The notes under the pieces: generated by a model | What the model was told of the DNA's origin: nothing | Database searches by the model: none | What the model saw: only the letters and a program-made list of their open reading frames with translations | In this document: positions 8,926 through 17,762 of the stretch, piece after piece | How positions within the stretch are numbered: the first letter of the stretch is position 1 | Layout of the letters: each line of letters starts with the position of its first letter | Position numbers and translations under genes: made by a program | Source: Phormidium ambiguum IAM M-71 | GTDB lineage: Bacteria; Cyanobacteriota; Cyanobacteriia; Cyanobacteriales; Aerosakkonemataceae | Length of the DNA: 51,570 nucleotides | NCBI RefSeq assembly: GCF_001904725.1 | Contig: NZ_MRCE01000042.1 | Location: 1-51,570, forward strand | Direction: 5' to 3'

Positions 8926-9693
8926 ATGTTTAATTCTATTTATTCGCTAAATCCCTGGTTAATTGCAGTGGGATTAAACACAGTTTTATTATCGATCGTT
9001 TGGTTTGCCCCCAAAAAATTACTTACCCCAGCTGGTATATTCCACGCTTGGTTACTAGGCATATTGATTTGGGGAACTCTTGGTTGGCAAGGATACGTAA
9101 TAGTTGGGTTTTATTTCCTCGTCGGTTCTGCTGTCACTCGCATCGGCATAGCCCAAAAAGAAGCCGAAGGCATAGCCGAAAAGCGTTCTGGCGCTAGAGG
9201 GCCTGAAAATGTTTGGGGTTCAGCGGCTACTGGTGCCCTTTGCGCTTTAGGCGTAGCTGCCATTAGCGCCAATCTTCTGCCCTCCAGCTTACAACCTTTA
9301 CTGTTACTTGGTTACGTCGCCAGTTTTAGCACCAAACTTGCCGATACTTGCGCTAGTGAAGTTGGCAAAGCTTACGGCAAACGCACTTTTTTGATTACCA
9401 CTTTGCAACCTGTAGCTAGGGGAACTGAAGGTGCAGTAAGTTTAGAAGGAACTTTAGCCGGAGTTATCGGTTCAATTACGATCGCACTTTTAGCCTGGGG
9501 AATCAATTTAATCAGTTTAGTCGATATTGCTTGGTGTGCGATCGCCGCCTTTATCGCCACCAACTTAGAAAGCGTGATCGGTGCAACTTTGCAATCTAAA
9601 TTTAGCTGGTTAACCAACGAAGTTGTCAACGGCATTAATACTTTTATAGGTGCGATCGCCGCAATTTTGTTAGCTGTAACATTCACAAACTAA
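8926..9693 (+). CDS. DUF92/TIGR00297 membrane protein, VTE6-like (phytyl-phosphate kinase family)
   Basis: Polytopic membrane protein of 255 aa with about six hydrophobic helices. The family signature is visible: RSGARGPENVWGSAATGA, DTCASEVGKAYGKRTFL and PVARGTEGAVSLEGTLAG. Plant VTE6 and its cyanobacterial relatives phosphorylate phytyl phosphate to recycle chlorophyll-derived phytol into tocopherol; assigning that role here is by family only. AGAGG precedes ATG 8926. It is divergent from the VOC gene. Confidence 0.8.
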   Translation: MFNSIYSLNPWLIAVGLNTVLLSIVWFAPKKLLTPAGIFHAWLLGILIWGTLGWQGYVIVGFYFLVGSAVTRIGIAQKEAEGIAEKRSGARGPENVWGSAATGALCALGVAAISANLLPSSLQPLLLLGYVASFSTKLADTCASEVGKAYGKRTFLITTLQPVARGTEGAVSLEGTLAGVIGSITIALLAWGINLISLVDIAWCAIAAFIATNLESVIGATLQSKFSWLTNEVVNGINTFIGAIAAILLAVTFTN

Positions 9694-10051
9694 AAAGCGT
9701 TCCAGAATTTTTCCGTAAATTTCTGGAATAATATCAGCGCCGCTGGTAGATATATTTGTGATAACGCAATAGCAAACACACTCCTCAAGTAAGTGAATTT
9801 ATGGAAAAATGCTAACTAATTGACTTTGTTAACAATTTATGTATTCCTTGCAAATTCAGTCTTCAAGACTCTTCTATTGATATATACTTAAGCAAGGATA
9901 CTGAGTATCAACAACATAGTCTCAGCAGTTGCATCTTCCAACTATCACTAAAATGAAAAATGGCAGGCTTTTATTGCATAGCCGTTGCCAAGTTCTTTGT
10001 GTTTTTTCTCACAAATATAGTGCTTAATCTCCATTTTAGGAGGAAAAAATC
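9694..10051. other. Intergenic region with hairpins, leader of the PPC-domain gene
   Basis: This 358-bp stretch has no ORF of note. An imperfect hairpin with arms TTCCAGAA (9700-9707) and TTCTGGAA (9721-9728) just after the DUF92 stop could terminate that gene, although no T-run follows. A larger stem pairs GTATTCCTTGC (9841-9851) with GCAAGGATAC (9892-9901) and encloses AGTCT-TCA-AGACT. An AGGAGG ribosome-binding site is at 10038-10043. The promoter for the next gene should be here, but I cannot place -35/-10 boxes. Confidence 0.4.
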
Positions 10052-11317
10052 ATGTCTGTCAATCTATTTAATGCTAATACTTATGCTTCCCTATATCCCG
10101 ATCTAGGTGCAGCAGGTTTAACCACTGCACAACAACTAGAAGCACACTACCGCAACGTTGGAATTAATGAAGGAAGATTTGGCTCAAGTTTTGTTAATCT
10201 AAGATACTACGGTAGAAGTTATCCTGATTTAGGAAGAGCCGGATTAACTTCTAACACACAATTATTCAACCACTTAGAAAACTTTGGTGCCAATGAAGGA
10301 CGGCGTTCCTCAGTTGCATTTAGCCCTTATTTTTACAGATCGGTTCATACAGACTTAACCAATGCTCGTTTAACTAATGAGCAATTGTATCAACACTTTA
10401 ATGTGATTGGGTTAAGTGAAGGACGTGCTTCCTCTGAATTCTTCAGCGCACCTTACTATTTAGCAACTAACACTGATTTAGCAGATGCTTTTGGGAATAA
10501 TTATCAAGCCGCGCTGTTACACTTTGTAAATAATGGGATTCGGGAAGGAAGAGTAGGTGCGCCTCCAGTTTCTCCCTCCACAGATCCGAGTAACGTATCT
10601 AGTAGTGCTTATGATTTAGGGACTTTAATTGCTAAAGGAACTTTTGTTGATTTTATTGGTACTAGCGATCGAGATGACTATTACGGTTTCCGCGTTGATA
10701 ACCCAATAAATCTCAACTTAACCCTTTCTGGATTGAATGATGCTGTAACCCTAAAACTTTTTGCTGATACTAATGATAACGGTCGAGTTGATTCCGGTGA
10801 AGAAATCACCAGTGTTAATGGTAACGCCGCCACTCCCGCAGTCATTAACAAAACATTAGGTGCTGGTTACTATCATGTTGATGTTTTAACAGAAAGTCCT
10901 GCAACTAACACCTTCTACAATTTAGCAATGTCTCCTTCTGTAATTCCGACAAATACCCCTGACCCAGGAGATAGCCAAGCTAGTGCTTTCAGTTTAGGTA
11001 CTCTGACTGGTAGCCGTACCGTAAGTGATTTTGTCGGTAGTAGCGATCGTATCGACTTCTACAGCTTTGTCTTAGATGGTAACAAAACTCTCAATCTTTC
11101 CCTAAACGGTACAACCGATCCTGCTTATGCTCTCCTTTACAAAGATACTAATAACAATGGCGTGTTAGATAGTACAGAAGTTTTGGGAATTGCGAATTCT
11201 GCTAACAATAGTTTAGGTTCTTTGACACAAAACTTGGATGCAGGTAATTACTTTGTCGAAGTATTTACCAACACGACTACAGCTAATACCAGCTATAACA
11301 TGACCTTAGCTGTATAA
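10052..11317 (+). CDS. Repeat protein with two PPC (pre-peptidase C-terminal) domains
   Basis: Protein of 421 aa. Residues 3-172 hold four roughly 42-aa repeats of the form YxxxYPDL..AGLT..QL..H....G..EGR, a module seen in cyanobacterial extracellular proteins. Residues about 180-290 and 303-421 are two PPC-type beta-sandwich domains, each with an SSDR-x-D[FY]Y[GS]F core and a DTN[DN]NG acidic calcium-like loop. There is no protease domain and no classical N-terminal signal peptide, so export, if it happens, would need a non-Sec route such as type I secretion. It stands alone, with a strong AGGAGG 8 bp upstream and hairpins after the stop. Function unknown; a surface or adhesive role is inferred. 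Confidence 0.75.
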   Translation: MSVNLFNANTYASLYPDLGAAGLTTAQQLEAHYRNVGINEGRFGSSFVNLRYYGRSYPDLGRAGLTSNTQLFNHLENFGANEGRRSSVAFSPYFYRSVHTDLTNARLTNEQLYQHFNVIGLSEGRASSEFFSAPYYLATNTDLADAFGNNYQAALLHFVNNGIREGRVGAPPVSPSTDPSNVSSSAYDLGTLIAKGTFVDFIGTSDRDDYYGFRVDNPINLNLTLSGLNDAVTLKLFADTNDNGRVDSGEEITSVNGNAATPAVINKTLGAGYYHVDVLTESPATNTFYNLAMSPSVIPTNTPDPGDSQASAFSLGTLTGSRTVSDFVGSSDRIDFYSFVLDGNKTLNLSLNGTTDPAYALLYKDTNNNGVLDSTEVLGIANSANNSLGSLTQNLDAGNYFVEVFTNTTTANTSYNMTLAV

Positions 11318-11352
11318 CCAATTTCTCCCAAATCACAATTGTTTGAACAATT

Positions 11353-11393
11353 TGGGGAAGGAACAGAGATGAAAATCCCTGATTCCTTCCCCA
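11353..11393 (+). terminator. Hairpin after the PPC-domain gene
   Basis: TGGGGAAGGAA (11353-11363) pairs perfectly with TTCCTTCCCCA (11383-11393), an 11-bp stem 36 bp after the stop. The T-tract is weak, so it may act as an RNA-stabilising 3' hairpin rather than a classical terminator. It could also serve the convergent Uma2 gene. Confidence 0.55.
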
Positions 11394-11442
11394 GTAAACA
11401 TGATTTATGATTATTTGATATTCTCTTGATTTTTGCGTTTTT

Positions 11443-12066
11443 TTATCTGCTCATTGCAAAAATCTCGTCAGCTGTGAGAGTTAAATTAGGAAACAAACGA
11501 GACTCTATTCGCTCGTTTCCTCGAAAAATTTTACCAGACAAATATTCACCATTCTCTAACTGATAAATCGTAATTGCTGGCTGCTTCGGTGAACCAATAA
11601 AACGAATTCCACCATAAGCAGCATAATCCACAATTATGTATTCTAAAACTCCTAAATCTTCGTATTCAGCGAGTTTAGTGAGATAGTCATCTTTCCAATT
11701 TGTACTAACTACTTCGATGACTCCTGGTGGTGGAATGTAAGCAGCAGCAGAACTAGAATTACCTTTCATCCTCTGCCACTCTTCTTTGGCAAAAATTACG
11801 ATATCTGCTTTACGACTTTTTTCTTTCTCGCCTGGTTCAGTTTTGAGCCGAACTTGTTTAGACTGTCTAGAAATATATGGAAGATTCGCTTCCAAACAAT
11901 GAGCTTCCAAGTAAGCACAAAGTCGCTCGATCAAATCCTCATGATTTGCATTTGGTTCAGATAATGGCACAGGAACTCCATTAAGTAACTCAAAGTCTCT
12001 GCCTGAACCGTCATCCCAGGCAAGAAACTCCTCAAAGGTCAAAGGCTTTGTAACTGTTACATACAT
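11443..12066 (-). CDS. Uma2 family (DUF820) PD-(D/E)XK nuclease-like protein
   Basis: Protein of 207 aa with the Uma2 pattern: LTFEEFLAWDDG, FELLNGVPVPLSEPNANHE, SRKADIVIF (metal-binding Asp), PPPGVIEVVS (metal-binding Glu) and the LAEYEDLGVLEYIIVD block. These proteins are massively expanded in cyanobacteria, and their biological role is not established despite the nuclease-like fold. It is a single gene without an obvious partner. Confidence 0.9.
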   Translation of the reverse strand: MYVTVTKPLTFEEFLAWDDGSGRDFELLNGVPVPLSEPNANHEDLIERLCAYLEAHCLEANLPYISRQSKQVRLKTEPGEKEKSRKADIVIFAKEEWQRMKGNSSSAAAYIPPPGVIEVVSTNWKDDYLTKLAEYEDLGVLEYIIVDYAAYGGIRFIGSPKQPAITIYQLENGEYLSGKIFRGNERIESRLFPNLTLTADEIFAMSR

Positions 12067-12198
12067 AGCGATCGTCTCATACTTTTAGCAGTATAAATCC
12101 GAAAAGGGCTAAGCATTTGCGAATTAAAACTTTGATTTAAACAATAAATTTAGCTTAGCCCCTCAAATAAAAATATAGTTTTGTCAGTCGGATTTTGT

Positions 12199-13074
12199 TT
12201 AAACACCTAAATAGCGGCGCAAAAACATTTCTAAAGTTTCTAATTGGAAATTAAAAGTTGATTCCAAGTTAGCAATTTCATCACTGGTACAAAAGAATTC
12301 ATTTCCCAGTAATACGCGCAAAGTTCCTAAAGAATCTTTAGCAAAAGGACTAACTAAACCGATCGCACTGCGTACCCCATCAAACATAAACAAAGGTACA
12401 TTAATCACAAATGGTTCTTGGTCATAAATCTTGCCAAAAATCTGCGGAATTTCACCCCGTTCTAAAATTTCTGGCCCTCCAACCGGAAAGATTTGGTTTT
12501 TGGCTCCTGGGACGTTCGCAGATTCCACAGCAATCCGAGCTAAATCATCAGTGCTGACAATTGAAGAGCGATTTTTGGGATCTCCAACTAACAAATAAAT
12601 CCCGGTTTCCCGAAAATTTTCTGCTAATGATAAAACATTAGAAGCAAATCCCGAAGGACGTAAAATAGTGTAATTTAATCCACTAGATTGCAAGTATTTT
12701 TCGACTTCTCGTTTAGCTTTAAAAGTTGGTGCATCTTCGTATCCTCTGTCAGCGCCAAGGACAGAAATAAAGACAAAATGTTCGACTCCGGCTGCTTTTG
12801 CTTGGTCAATTAATTCAATGTTTGCTCGATAATCAATTGCGGCGGGATTGCGCGAGCCACCATGAGTGCTGATAATATATTTTACGCCTTTGCAAGCTTT
12901 GTAAATATCTTTGTCTTGGCGTAGATCGCCAATAAATATTTCGCTTCCTCGGTATTCTAATTCTCCGTAACTTGAGTTAAGGCGGACAAAAGAACGTACT
13001 GGCTTTTGGCGATCGCATAATAATCGCACTATCCGGCGACCTAAATCTCCAGTTGCTCCAGTGACTAGAAACAT
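12199..13074 (-). CDS. NAD(P)-binding NmrA/SDR-type oxidoreductase
   Basis: Protein of 291 aa. The N-terminal Rossmann motif VTGATGDLGRRIV (4-16) defines an atypical or extended SDR. A YxxxK catalytic pair is not evident, which fits the NmrA-like or complex I 39-kDa-like divergent group. Later parts (GVEHFVFISVLGAD, YTILRPSGFASN) match that group. Its substrate is unknown; related cyanobacterial proteins act in pigment or quinone metabolism or PSII assembly, but nothing here singles one out. Confidence 0.8.
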   Translation of the reverse strand: MFLVTGATGDLGRRIVRLLCDRQKPVRSFVRLNSSYGELEYRGSEIFIGDLRQDKDIYKACKGVKYIISTHGGSRNPAAIDYRANIELIDQAKAAGVEHFVFISVLGADRGYEDAPTFKAKREVEKYLQSSGLNYTILRPSGFASNVLSLAENFRETGIYLLVGDPKNRSSIVSTDDLARIAVESANVPGAKNQIFPVGGPEILERGEIPQIFGKIYDQEPFVINVPLFMFDGVRSAIGLVSPFAKDSLGTLRVLLGNEFFCTSDEIANLESTFNFQLETLEMFLRRYLGV

Positions 13075-13178
13075 AATGGTACTTCCTTTTGGCGATCGAT
13101 TGAGCGATCGTCTATAGCTTTATTCAACTTATCTTTATCTTAAAATAACAGTAAAATTTGTATCTGTTTTGGTCATAG

Positions 13179-13970
13179 CTATTCAAGGGTAACAATTACT
13201 GGAGCGTGGTCGCTAGGTTGGGTTAATTTTCTGGGTTCAATGTCAATGGTGCAATTAGTCGAGCGATCGCACAAACCAGGAGTAAGATAAATATGATCAA
13301 TTCGCCAACCCCAATTGCGTTTAAAACCACCTGTTCGATAATCCCACCAACTATAATGTCCACCTTCGGAAGTGAATTTCCGAAACACATCAGTTAACCC
13401 TAATTCTAATACAGTTTTTAAAGCTTGTCGTTCCAAATCCGTTGCCATTACCTTAGTTTCTCTGCCTTTAGGATTATGAATATCTATATCTTCTAAAGCA
13501 ATGTTAAAATCACCACATATACAAAGATTATGAGGATTTATTTCTAGTAATTTTTGTAAGTATTCTCGTAATAAAATTAGCCATTTTAGCTTATATTCAT
13601 ATTTCTCACTACCTACTGCTGAACCATTAGGAACATAAAGATTAACAACGCGAATATCACCAATTACGCCAGTAATTACTCGCTTTTGTTCATCAAAGTT
13701 TCCTACCATATTTTCTCCTAAAATTGGTGCAAAACCTTTGCTAACTTCCGCCAAAGGTTGACTACTGATTAATGCGACACCATTGTAGGATTTTTGCCCG
13801 GAAATATAAGTTTGATAACCTAAAGTTTCAAAAGCAGCTATGGGAAATAATTCATCTACAACTTTGGTTTCTTGCAAACATAAAATTTCTACTGGGTTTT
13901 CTTGTAACCAATTGGTTACTTGTTCTAAGCGTGTGCGAATTGAGTTAACATTCCAAGTGGCAATTTTCAT
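13179..13970 (-). CDS. xth: Exodeoxyribonuclease III (AP endonuclease)
   Basis: Protein of 263 aa, normal length for the ExoIII family. It starts MKIATWNVNSIRTRL and has CLQETK (metal-binding Glu), LYVPNG, CGDFNIA, the WWDYRTGGFKRNWGWRIDHI block and a terminal PSDHAPV with the catalytic His. It acts in base-excision repair, cutting at abasic sites and degrading 3' ends. The next gene upstream lies beyond a 188-bp inverted-repeat element, so it is probably transcribed on its own. Confidence 0.93.
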   Translation of the reverse strand: MKIATWNVNSIRTRLEQVTNWLQENPVEILCLQETKVVDELFPIAAFETLGYQTYISGQKSYNGVALISSQPLAEVSKGFAPILGENMVGNFDEQKRVITGVIGDIRVVNLYVPNGSAVGSEKYEYKLKWLILLREYLQKLLEINPHNLCICGDFNIALEDIDIHNPKGRETKVMATDLERQALKTVLELGLTDVFRKFTSEGGHYSWWDYRTGGFKRNWGWRIDHIYLTPGLCDRSTNCTIDIEPRKLTQPSDHAPVIVTLE

Positions 13971-14032
13971 TATTTGTCATTGGTCATTGGTCATTTGTAA
14001 ATTATAAATTACTAGTGACTTGTGAAGATAAT

Positions 14033-14220
14033 TTTTTTGAACCGCGAAGACGCGAAGGACACGAAGGAAGAAGAATAAAGAAGATCTGGCAATCGCTTAG
14101 GTAAGCTGGATTTAGTATTACAATTCAAATGAGGATTTCTATATAGCAATCCTAAATCAATTACGAAAACTTCTTCTTCCTCTTATCTTCGTGTCCTTCG
14201 CGTCTTCGCGGTTCAAAAAA
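14033..14220. repeat. 188-bp element with 34-bp perfect inverted termini
   Basis: The left arm (14033-14066) runs from TTTTTTGAACCGCGAAGACG to ACACGAAG. The right arm (14187-14220) is its exact reverse complement over 34 bp. Imperfect pairing (GAAGAAG/CTTCTTC) extends inward. The roughly 120-bp core has no ORF and contains small hairpins. This looks like a MITE or a foldback repeat. The CGCGAAGACGCGAAGGAC core is a motif I recognise from intergenic regions of many cyanobacteria. It separates xth from the 2-oxoglutarate decarboxylase gene. Confidence 0.85.
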
Positions 14221-14301
14221 TTTTTAACTTGGCAAATTACCAGTTTTTAAGGTGCATGACTAGTTAAAATTTTATCCTAGTCACACACCCAACATTGCTA
14301 A

Positions 14302-15939
14302 TTAAATCGCACAGTTTAAAGCGCCTGCTTTTTGGGTAAAGCGGAGATTTTCTCGATAGTCAACTGGACAATCAATCACTGCTGGAACATTTTGTTCCAA
14401 AGCAGTTTTCAAAGTTGGAATAAAATCAGCTGTTGATTCAATCCTGTACCCTTTTAATCCCATGCTTTCGGCAAATTTGACGAAATCAGGATTACCGAAT
14501 TTAATGAATGCCGATCGACCTAATTGATTTTGCTGTTTCCACTCAATTAAACCGTAACCACCATCATTAAAAATGATCGTTACAAAAGGAGTGCCGACGC
14601 GCAAAGCAGTTTCTAATTCTTGACAATTCATCATGAAACCGCCATCGCCTGTGACGGCAACAATTTTCTTGTCTGGATGGACTAATTTTGCGGCGATCGC
14701 ACCCGGAATTGCAATCCCCATTGCCGCAAAGCCATTAGAAATGATACAAGTATTCGGACGATCGCAATGATAATGTCTTGCCATCCACATTTTATGTGCG
14801 CCAACATCCGAAATTACAATATCTTCTTCACCCATTACTTGTCGCAAATCATAAATTAGTTTTTGGGGTTTAATGGGGAAATCATCATCATTGGCATAAC
14901 GTTCGTAATCAGCACGAATGTCATCTCTTAATTGCAAAGCATAAGTATCTGGTTTACCAGTGCGATCGGCCCGTTGTAAAATTTCCTCCAGGGAATCAGA
15001 AATATCACCAATTACTTCAACTTTGGGAATATAGTTGCTATCAATTTCTGCATGAGTCGCATTAATATGGACGATCGGAATTTTAGCGTCAGGGTTCCAC
15101 TTTTTCGGGGAATACTCAATTAAATCGTAACCAATAGCAATTACCAAATCAGCATGATCGAAACCACAACTAATGTAATCTCTTTGTTGCAAACCTACCG
15201 CCCATAATGCTAAAGGATGGGTGTAAGGAATCACACCTTTACCCATAAAAGTATTCGCAACTGGTATATTTAATCGGGTAGCAAATTCCGTTACAGCAGC
15301 ACTGGCCCGATCGCGGATTGCCCCATTTCCCACCAAAATCAAAGGATTTTTTGCTTGAGAAATTGCTTCTGATGCTAGTTGAATACTGCGGAAAGAAGCA
15401 AAAGTTTTTTCCACATCACCCTTGCTTAAAGGTTCACCTGTAACTTCCATTGCGGCAATATTTTCTGGCACATCAATATGTACTGCACCAGGCTTTTCTG
15501 TTTGGGCTAATTTAAAAGCTTTGCGAACAACTTCCGGGGCAATACTAGGACGAACAATTTGGGCATTCCATTTAGTTACGGAAGAAAACATTGCCACTAA
15601 ATCTAAATATTGGTGGGATTCTTTGTGCATTCGATCGGTTCCCACTTGTCCAGTAATTGCTACTAACGGGGCACGGTCTAAATTAGCATCAGCCACACCT
15701 GTCATTAAATTAGTTGCACCTGGGCCTAAAGTCGAAAGGCAAACTCCAGCTTGACCTGTCAAACGTCCATAAACATCAGCCATAAAAGCTGCACCTTGTT
15801 CATGTCGGACAGTAATAAATTGGATGCTGGAATTTCTCAGGGCTTCTAGAACATGGAGGTTTTCTTCTCCAGGTAAACCAAAGATATATTTAACACCTTC
15901 ATTTTCTAAACATTTAACTAATAGTTCAGCAGTATTCAT
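14302..15939 (-). CDS. ThDP-dependent decarboxylase, probable 2-oxoglutarate decarboxylase (acetolactate synthase-like)
   Basis: Protein of 545 aa from the acetolactate synthase superfamily. It has FGLPGEENLHVLEAL, RHEQGAAFMADVYGR (ThDP-activating Glu), TLGPGATNLMTGVADA and the ThDP-binding GDGGFMMNCQELETALR followed by NDGGYGLIEW. It is shorter than the roughly 600-aa biosynthetic IlvB/IlvG enzymes, and no small subunit gene is adjacent. It lies 107 bp downstream of a succinate-semialdehyde dehydrogenase gene on the same strand. That pairing is the one described for Synechococcus 7002 2-OGDC and SSADH, which together convert 2-oxoglutarate to succinate. The specific activity is inferred from context; residual acetolactate synthase activity is possible. 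Confidence 0.75.
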   Translation of the reverse strand: MNTAELLVKCLENEGVKYIFGLPGEENLHVLEALRNSSIQFITVRHEQGAAFMADVYGRLTGQAGVCLSTLGPGATNLMTGVADANLDRAPLVAITGQVGTDRMHKESHQYLDLVAMFSSVTKWNAQIVRPSIAPEVVRKAFKLAQTEKPGAVHIDVPENIAAMEVTGEPLSKGDVEKTFASFRSIQLASEAISQAKNPLILVGNGAIRDRASAAVTEFATRLNIPVANTFMGKGVIPYTHPLALWAVGLQQRDYISCGFDHADLVIAIGYDLIEYSPKKWNPDAKIPIVHINATHAEIDSNYIPKVEVIGDISDSLEEILQRADRTGKPDTYALQLRDDIRADYERYANDDDFPIKPQKLIYDLRQVMGEEDIVISDVGAHKMWMARHYHCDRPNTCIISNGFAAMGIAIPGAIAAKLVHPDKKIVAVTGDGGFMMNCQELETALRVGTPFVTIIFNDGGYGLIEWKQQNQLGRSAFIKFGNPDFVKFAESMGLKGYRIESTADFIPTLKTALEQNVPAVIDCPVDYRENLRFTQKAGALNCAI

Positions 15940-15985
15940 TCTAGTTTTTGACTCCTTGGTGAATAGTAAATGATAATTAGATGGA

Positions 15986-16032
15986 CAGTTAGTAGTTAGT
16001 AGACAACGCGCCCACTAACTACTAATTACTAA
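15986..16032. repeat. Short inverted repeat between the decarboxylase and dehydrogenase genes
   Basis: TAGTAGTTAGTAG-type sequence faces CTAACTACTAATTAC around a GC-rich loop (ACAACGCGCCCA). It can fold into a hairpin in the intercistronic RNA. This belongs to the class of intergenic TTAGTAG/CTAACTA short repeats frequent in filamentous cyanobacteria. It could partly terminate or stabilise the upstream message. Confidence 0.5.
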
Positions 16033-16046
16033 TCAAATACAATGTT

Positions 16047-17414
16047 TTATTTGACCCAAACTGTCTTGATGTTGACAAATTCATGAATGCCTTGGATGCC
16101 TAGTTCTCTGCCGTAGCCAGAACGCTTGATGCCGCCAAAGGGTAGACGCGGATCGGATTTAACTAAGCCATTAATGAATACGGCACCTGCTTCAATTTCA
16201 GAAATCAGGCGATCGCGTTCTTCTTCTACTGTAGTCCAAGCACTAGCTCCTAGTCCAAAAGGAATGTCATTTGCTTTTTTAATTGCTTCGTCAATATTTT
16301 TGACGCGGAATAATAGTGCCACTGGGCCAAAAAATTCCTCTTTGTCTGCTGGCGATCCGGGCGGCAATTCGCTCAAAATGGTAGGAGGAAAGTAATTACC
16401 TGGTCGATCGCTAAATGAATGTCCACCTGTTAAAATTTTGCCGCCATGTTGGACGCATTTTTCCACTAAATCATCCAATTCTTTCACAATTGACGGAGTT
16501 GCCAAAGGGCCAACGTCTGTATCTGGTAACATTGGATCGCCAACTTTTAAAGCTTGGAATTTTTCCACCATTAGCTTTTCAAACTTGTCGGCAACTGCTT
16601 CGGCAACAATAAACCGTTTCGCCGCAATACAAGATTGACCATTGTTAATCATTCTGGCGGTGACTGCGGTAGTTGCTGCTGCTTCAATATCGGCACTTTC
16701 CAAAACAATAAAAGGATCGCTTCCTCCCAATTCTAAAACTGTTTTTTTGATGTCTTTAGCTGCGGCAACTGCTAAACTAATTCCTGCCCCTTCACTTCCG
16801 GTTAAAGTTGCCGCTTTGACTCTTTCATCTGCGACAATTTTCGCAACTTTATCTGCACCAATTAATAAAGTTTGAAACACAGCGTCAGGAAAACCAGCAG
16901 TTTGAATAATTTCTTCAATTGCTAAAGCCGATTGCGGTACATTAGAAGCGTGTTTTAATATTCCGACATTTCCCGCCATTAATGCTGGTGCAGCAAAGCG
17001 AAAAACTTGCCAAAAGGGAAAGTTCCAAGGCATTACTGCCAGAATAATTCCTAATGGTTGATAGCGAACAAAGCTTTGGCTGGCATCGGTGGTAACTGGT
17101 ACATCTGCCAAAAACTGGGCTGCATTTTCGGCATAATAACGACATACCGACGCGCATTTTTCAACTTCTGCGATCGCCGCTTTTAACGGTTTTCCCATTT
17201 CTAAGGTAAGAATTTTGCCGAACCGTTCTCGATCGCTCTCTAAAATTTCCCCCGCTTTGTTTAGCCATTGTGCCCTTTGACTCATCGACGTTTGACGGTA
17301 ACTCTCAAATGCCTGTTGCGCCCGCACTAGCTTAGATTCAATCTCAGCATCAGTTAGCGCCTCAAAGGACTTGACTAATTCTCCTGTTGCTGGGTTAATA
17401 GTGGCGATACCCAT
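16047..17414 (-). CDS. gabD: Succinate-semialdehyde dehydrogenase, NAD(P)-dependent
   Basis: Aldehyde dehydrogenase of 455 aa from the chosen start MGIATINPATGE. It has PWNFPFWQVFRFAAPALMAGN, the nucleotide-binding TLTGSEGAG, general base Glu in ELGGSDPFIV and the catalytic Cys in NNGQSCIAAKR. An ATG 39 bp upstream is in frame, but GTATCGCC-proximal ATG 17414 has GGAG 6 bp before it and matches family starts. The downstream neighbour is the ThDP decarboxylase, so the pair probably forms an operon that routes 2-oxoglutarate to succinate without 2-oxoglutarate dehydrogenase. Confidence 0.85.
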   Translation of the reverse strand: MGIATINPATGELVKSFEALTDAEIESKLVRAQQAFESYRQTSMSQRAQWLNKAGEILESDRERFGKILTLEMGKPLKAAIAEVEKCASVCRYYAENAAQFLADVPVTTDASQSFVRYQPLGIILAVMPWNFPFWQVFRFAAPALMAGNVGILKHASNVPQSALAIEEIIQTAGFPDAVFQTLLIGADKVAKIVADERVKAATLTGSEGAGISLAVAAAKDIKKTVLELGGSDPFIVLESADIEAAATTAVTARMINNGQSCIAAKRFIVAEAVADKFEKLMVEKFQALKVGDPMLPDTDVGPLATPSIVKELDDLVEKCVQHGGKILTGGHSFSDRPGNYFPPTILSELPPGSPADKEEFFGPVALLFRVKNIDEAIKKANDIPFGLGASAWTTVEEERDRLISEIEAGAVFINGLVKSDPRLPFGGIKRSGYGRELGIQGIHEFVNIKTVWVK

Positions 17415-17683
17415 GTTAATCTCCAGTTTTGCAATCATTTCTTGGGGTAGCACTTTAGTTTTTCACATTGTTAATTTGCTACTCCAGTCTTCCTTCAATC
17501 TTAGATTTATTTTTTGATTAAAATCATCAATTAAAAGTTAAATAATTGCAGATTTGCATGATCTTTTATATATTGTTTCACAATACTTACTAGCGAAATT
17601 TCCTAAATTTTTACGAATGTAAATATATCGTTTTTAAAATTATTAAATCTTTATAAAAATCAGGATATTTTTAAGAAAGGGAA

Positions 17684-17757
17684 AGGCAGAAGGCAGAAGG
17701 TAAAAATTCCCCTTTCCCCCCTGCACCCCTGCACCCCTGCACCCCTGCACCCCTGCT
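17684..17757. repeat. Heptamer (AAGGCAG) and octamer (CCCCTGCA) tandem repeats
   Basis: The 309-bp gap between the SSADH gene and the alcohol dehydrogenase is AT-rich up to 17680. It then holds about two and a half AAGGCAG units (17684-17701), a GGTAAAAATTCC link, and four-plus CCCCTGCA units (about 17718-17756) ending close to the alcohol dehydrogenase stop. The AT-rich part upstream of SSADH is where its promoter should be; I see no clear boxes. Confidence 0.85.
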
Positions 17758-17762
17758 CCGAC

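Noticed and set aside
9000-9686. ORFs of 65 and 104 codons within the DUF92 gene
   Set aside because: Out-of-frame shadows; the DUF92 frame has the family signatures.
15422-15754. 110-codon plus-strand ORF inside the ThDP decarboxylase gene
   Set aside because: Antisense shadow of a conserved coding region.
14302-15939. Biosynthetic acetolactate synthase (ilvB) for branched amino acids
   Set aside because: No small subunit is adjacent and the SSADH partner fits 2-oxoglutarate decarboxylase better; kept as an alternative.
17718-17756. Possible CRISPR-like array from the CCCCTGCA units
   Set aside because: Units are 8 bp with no spacers; this is a simple tandem repeat.
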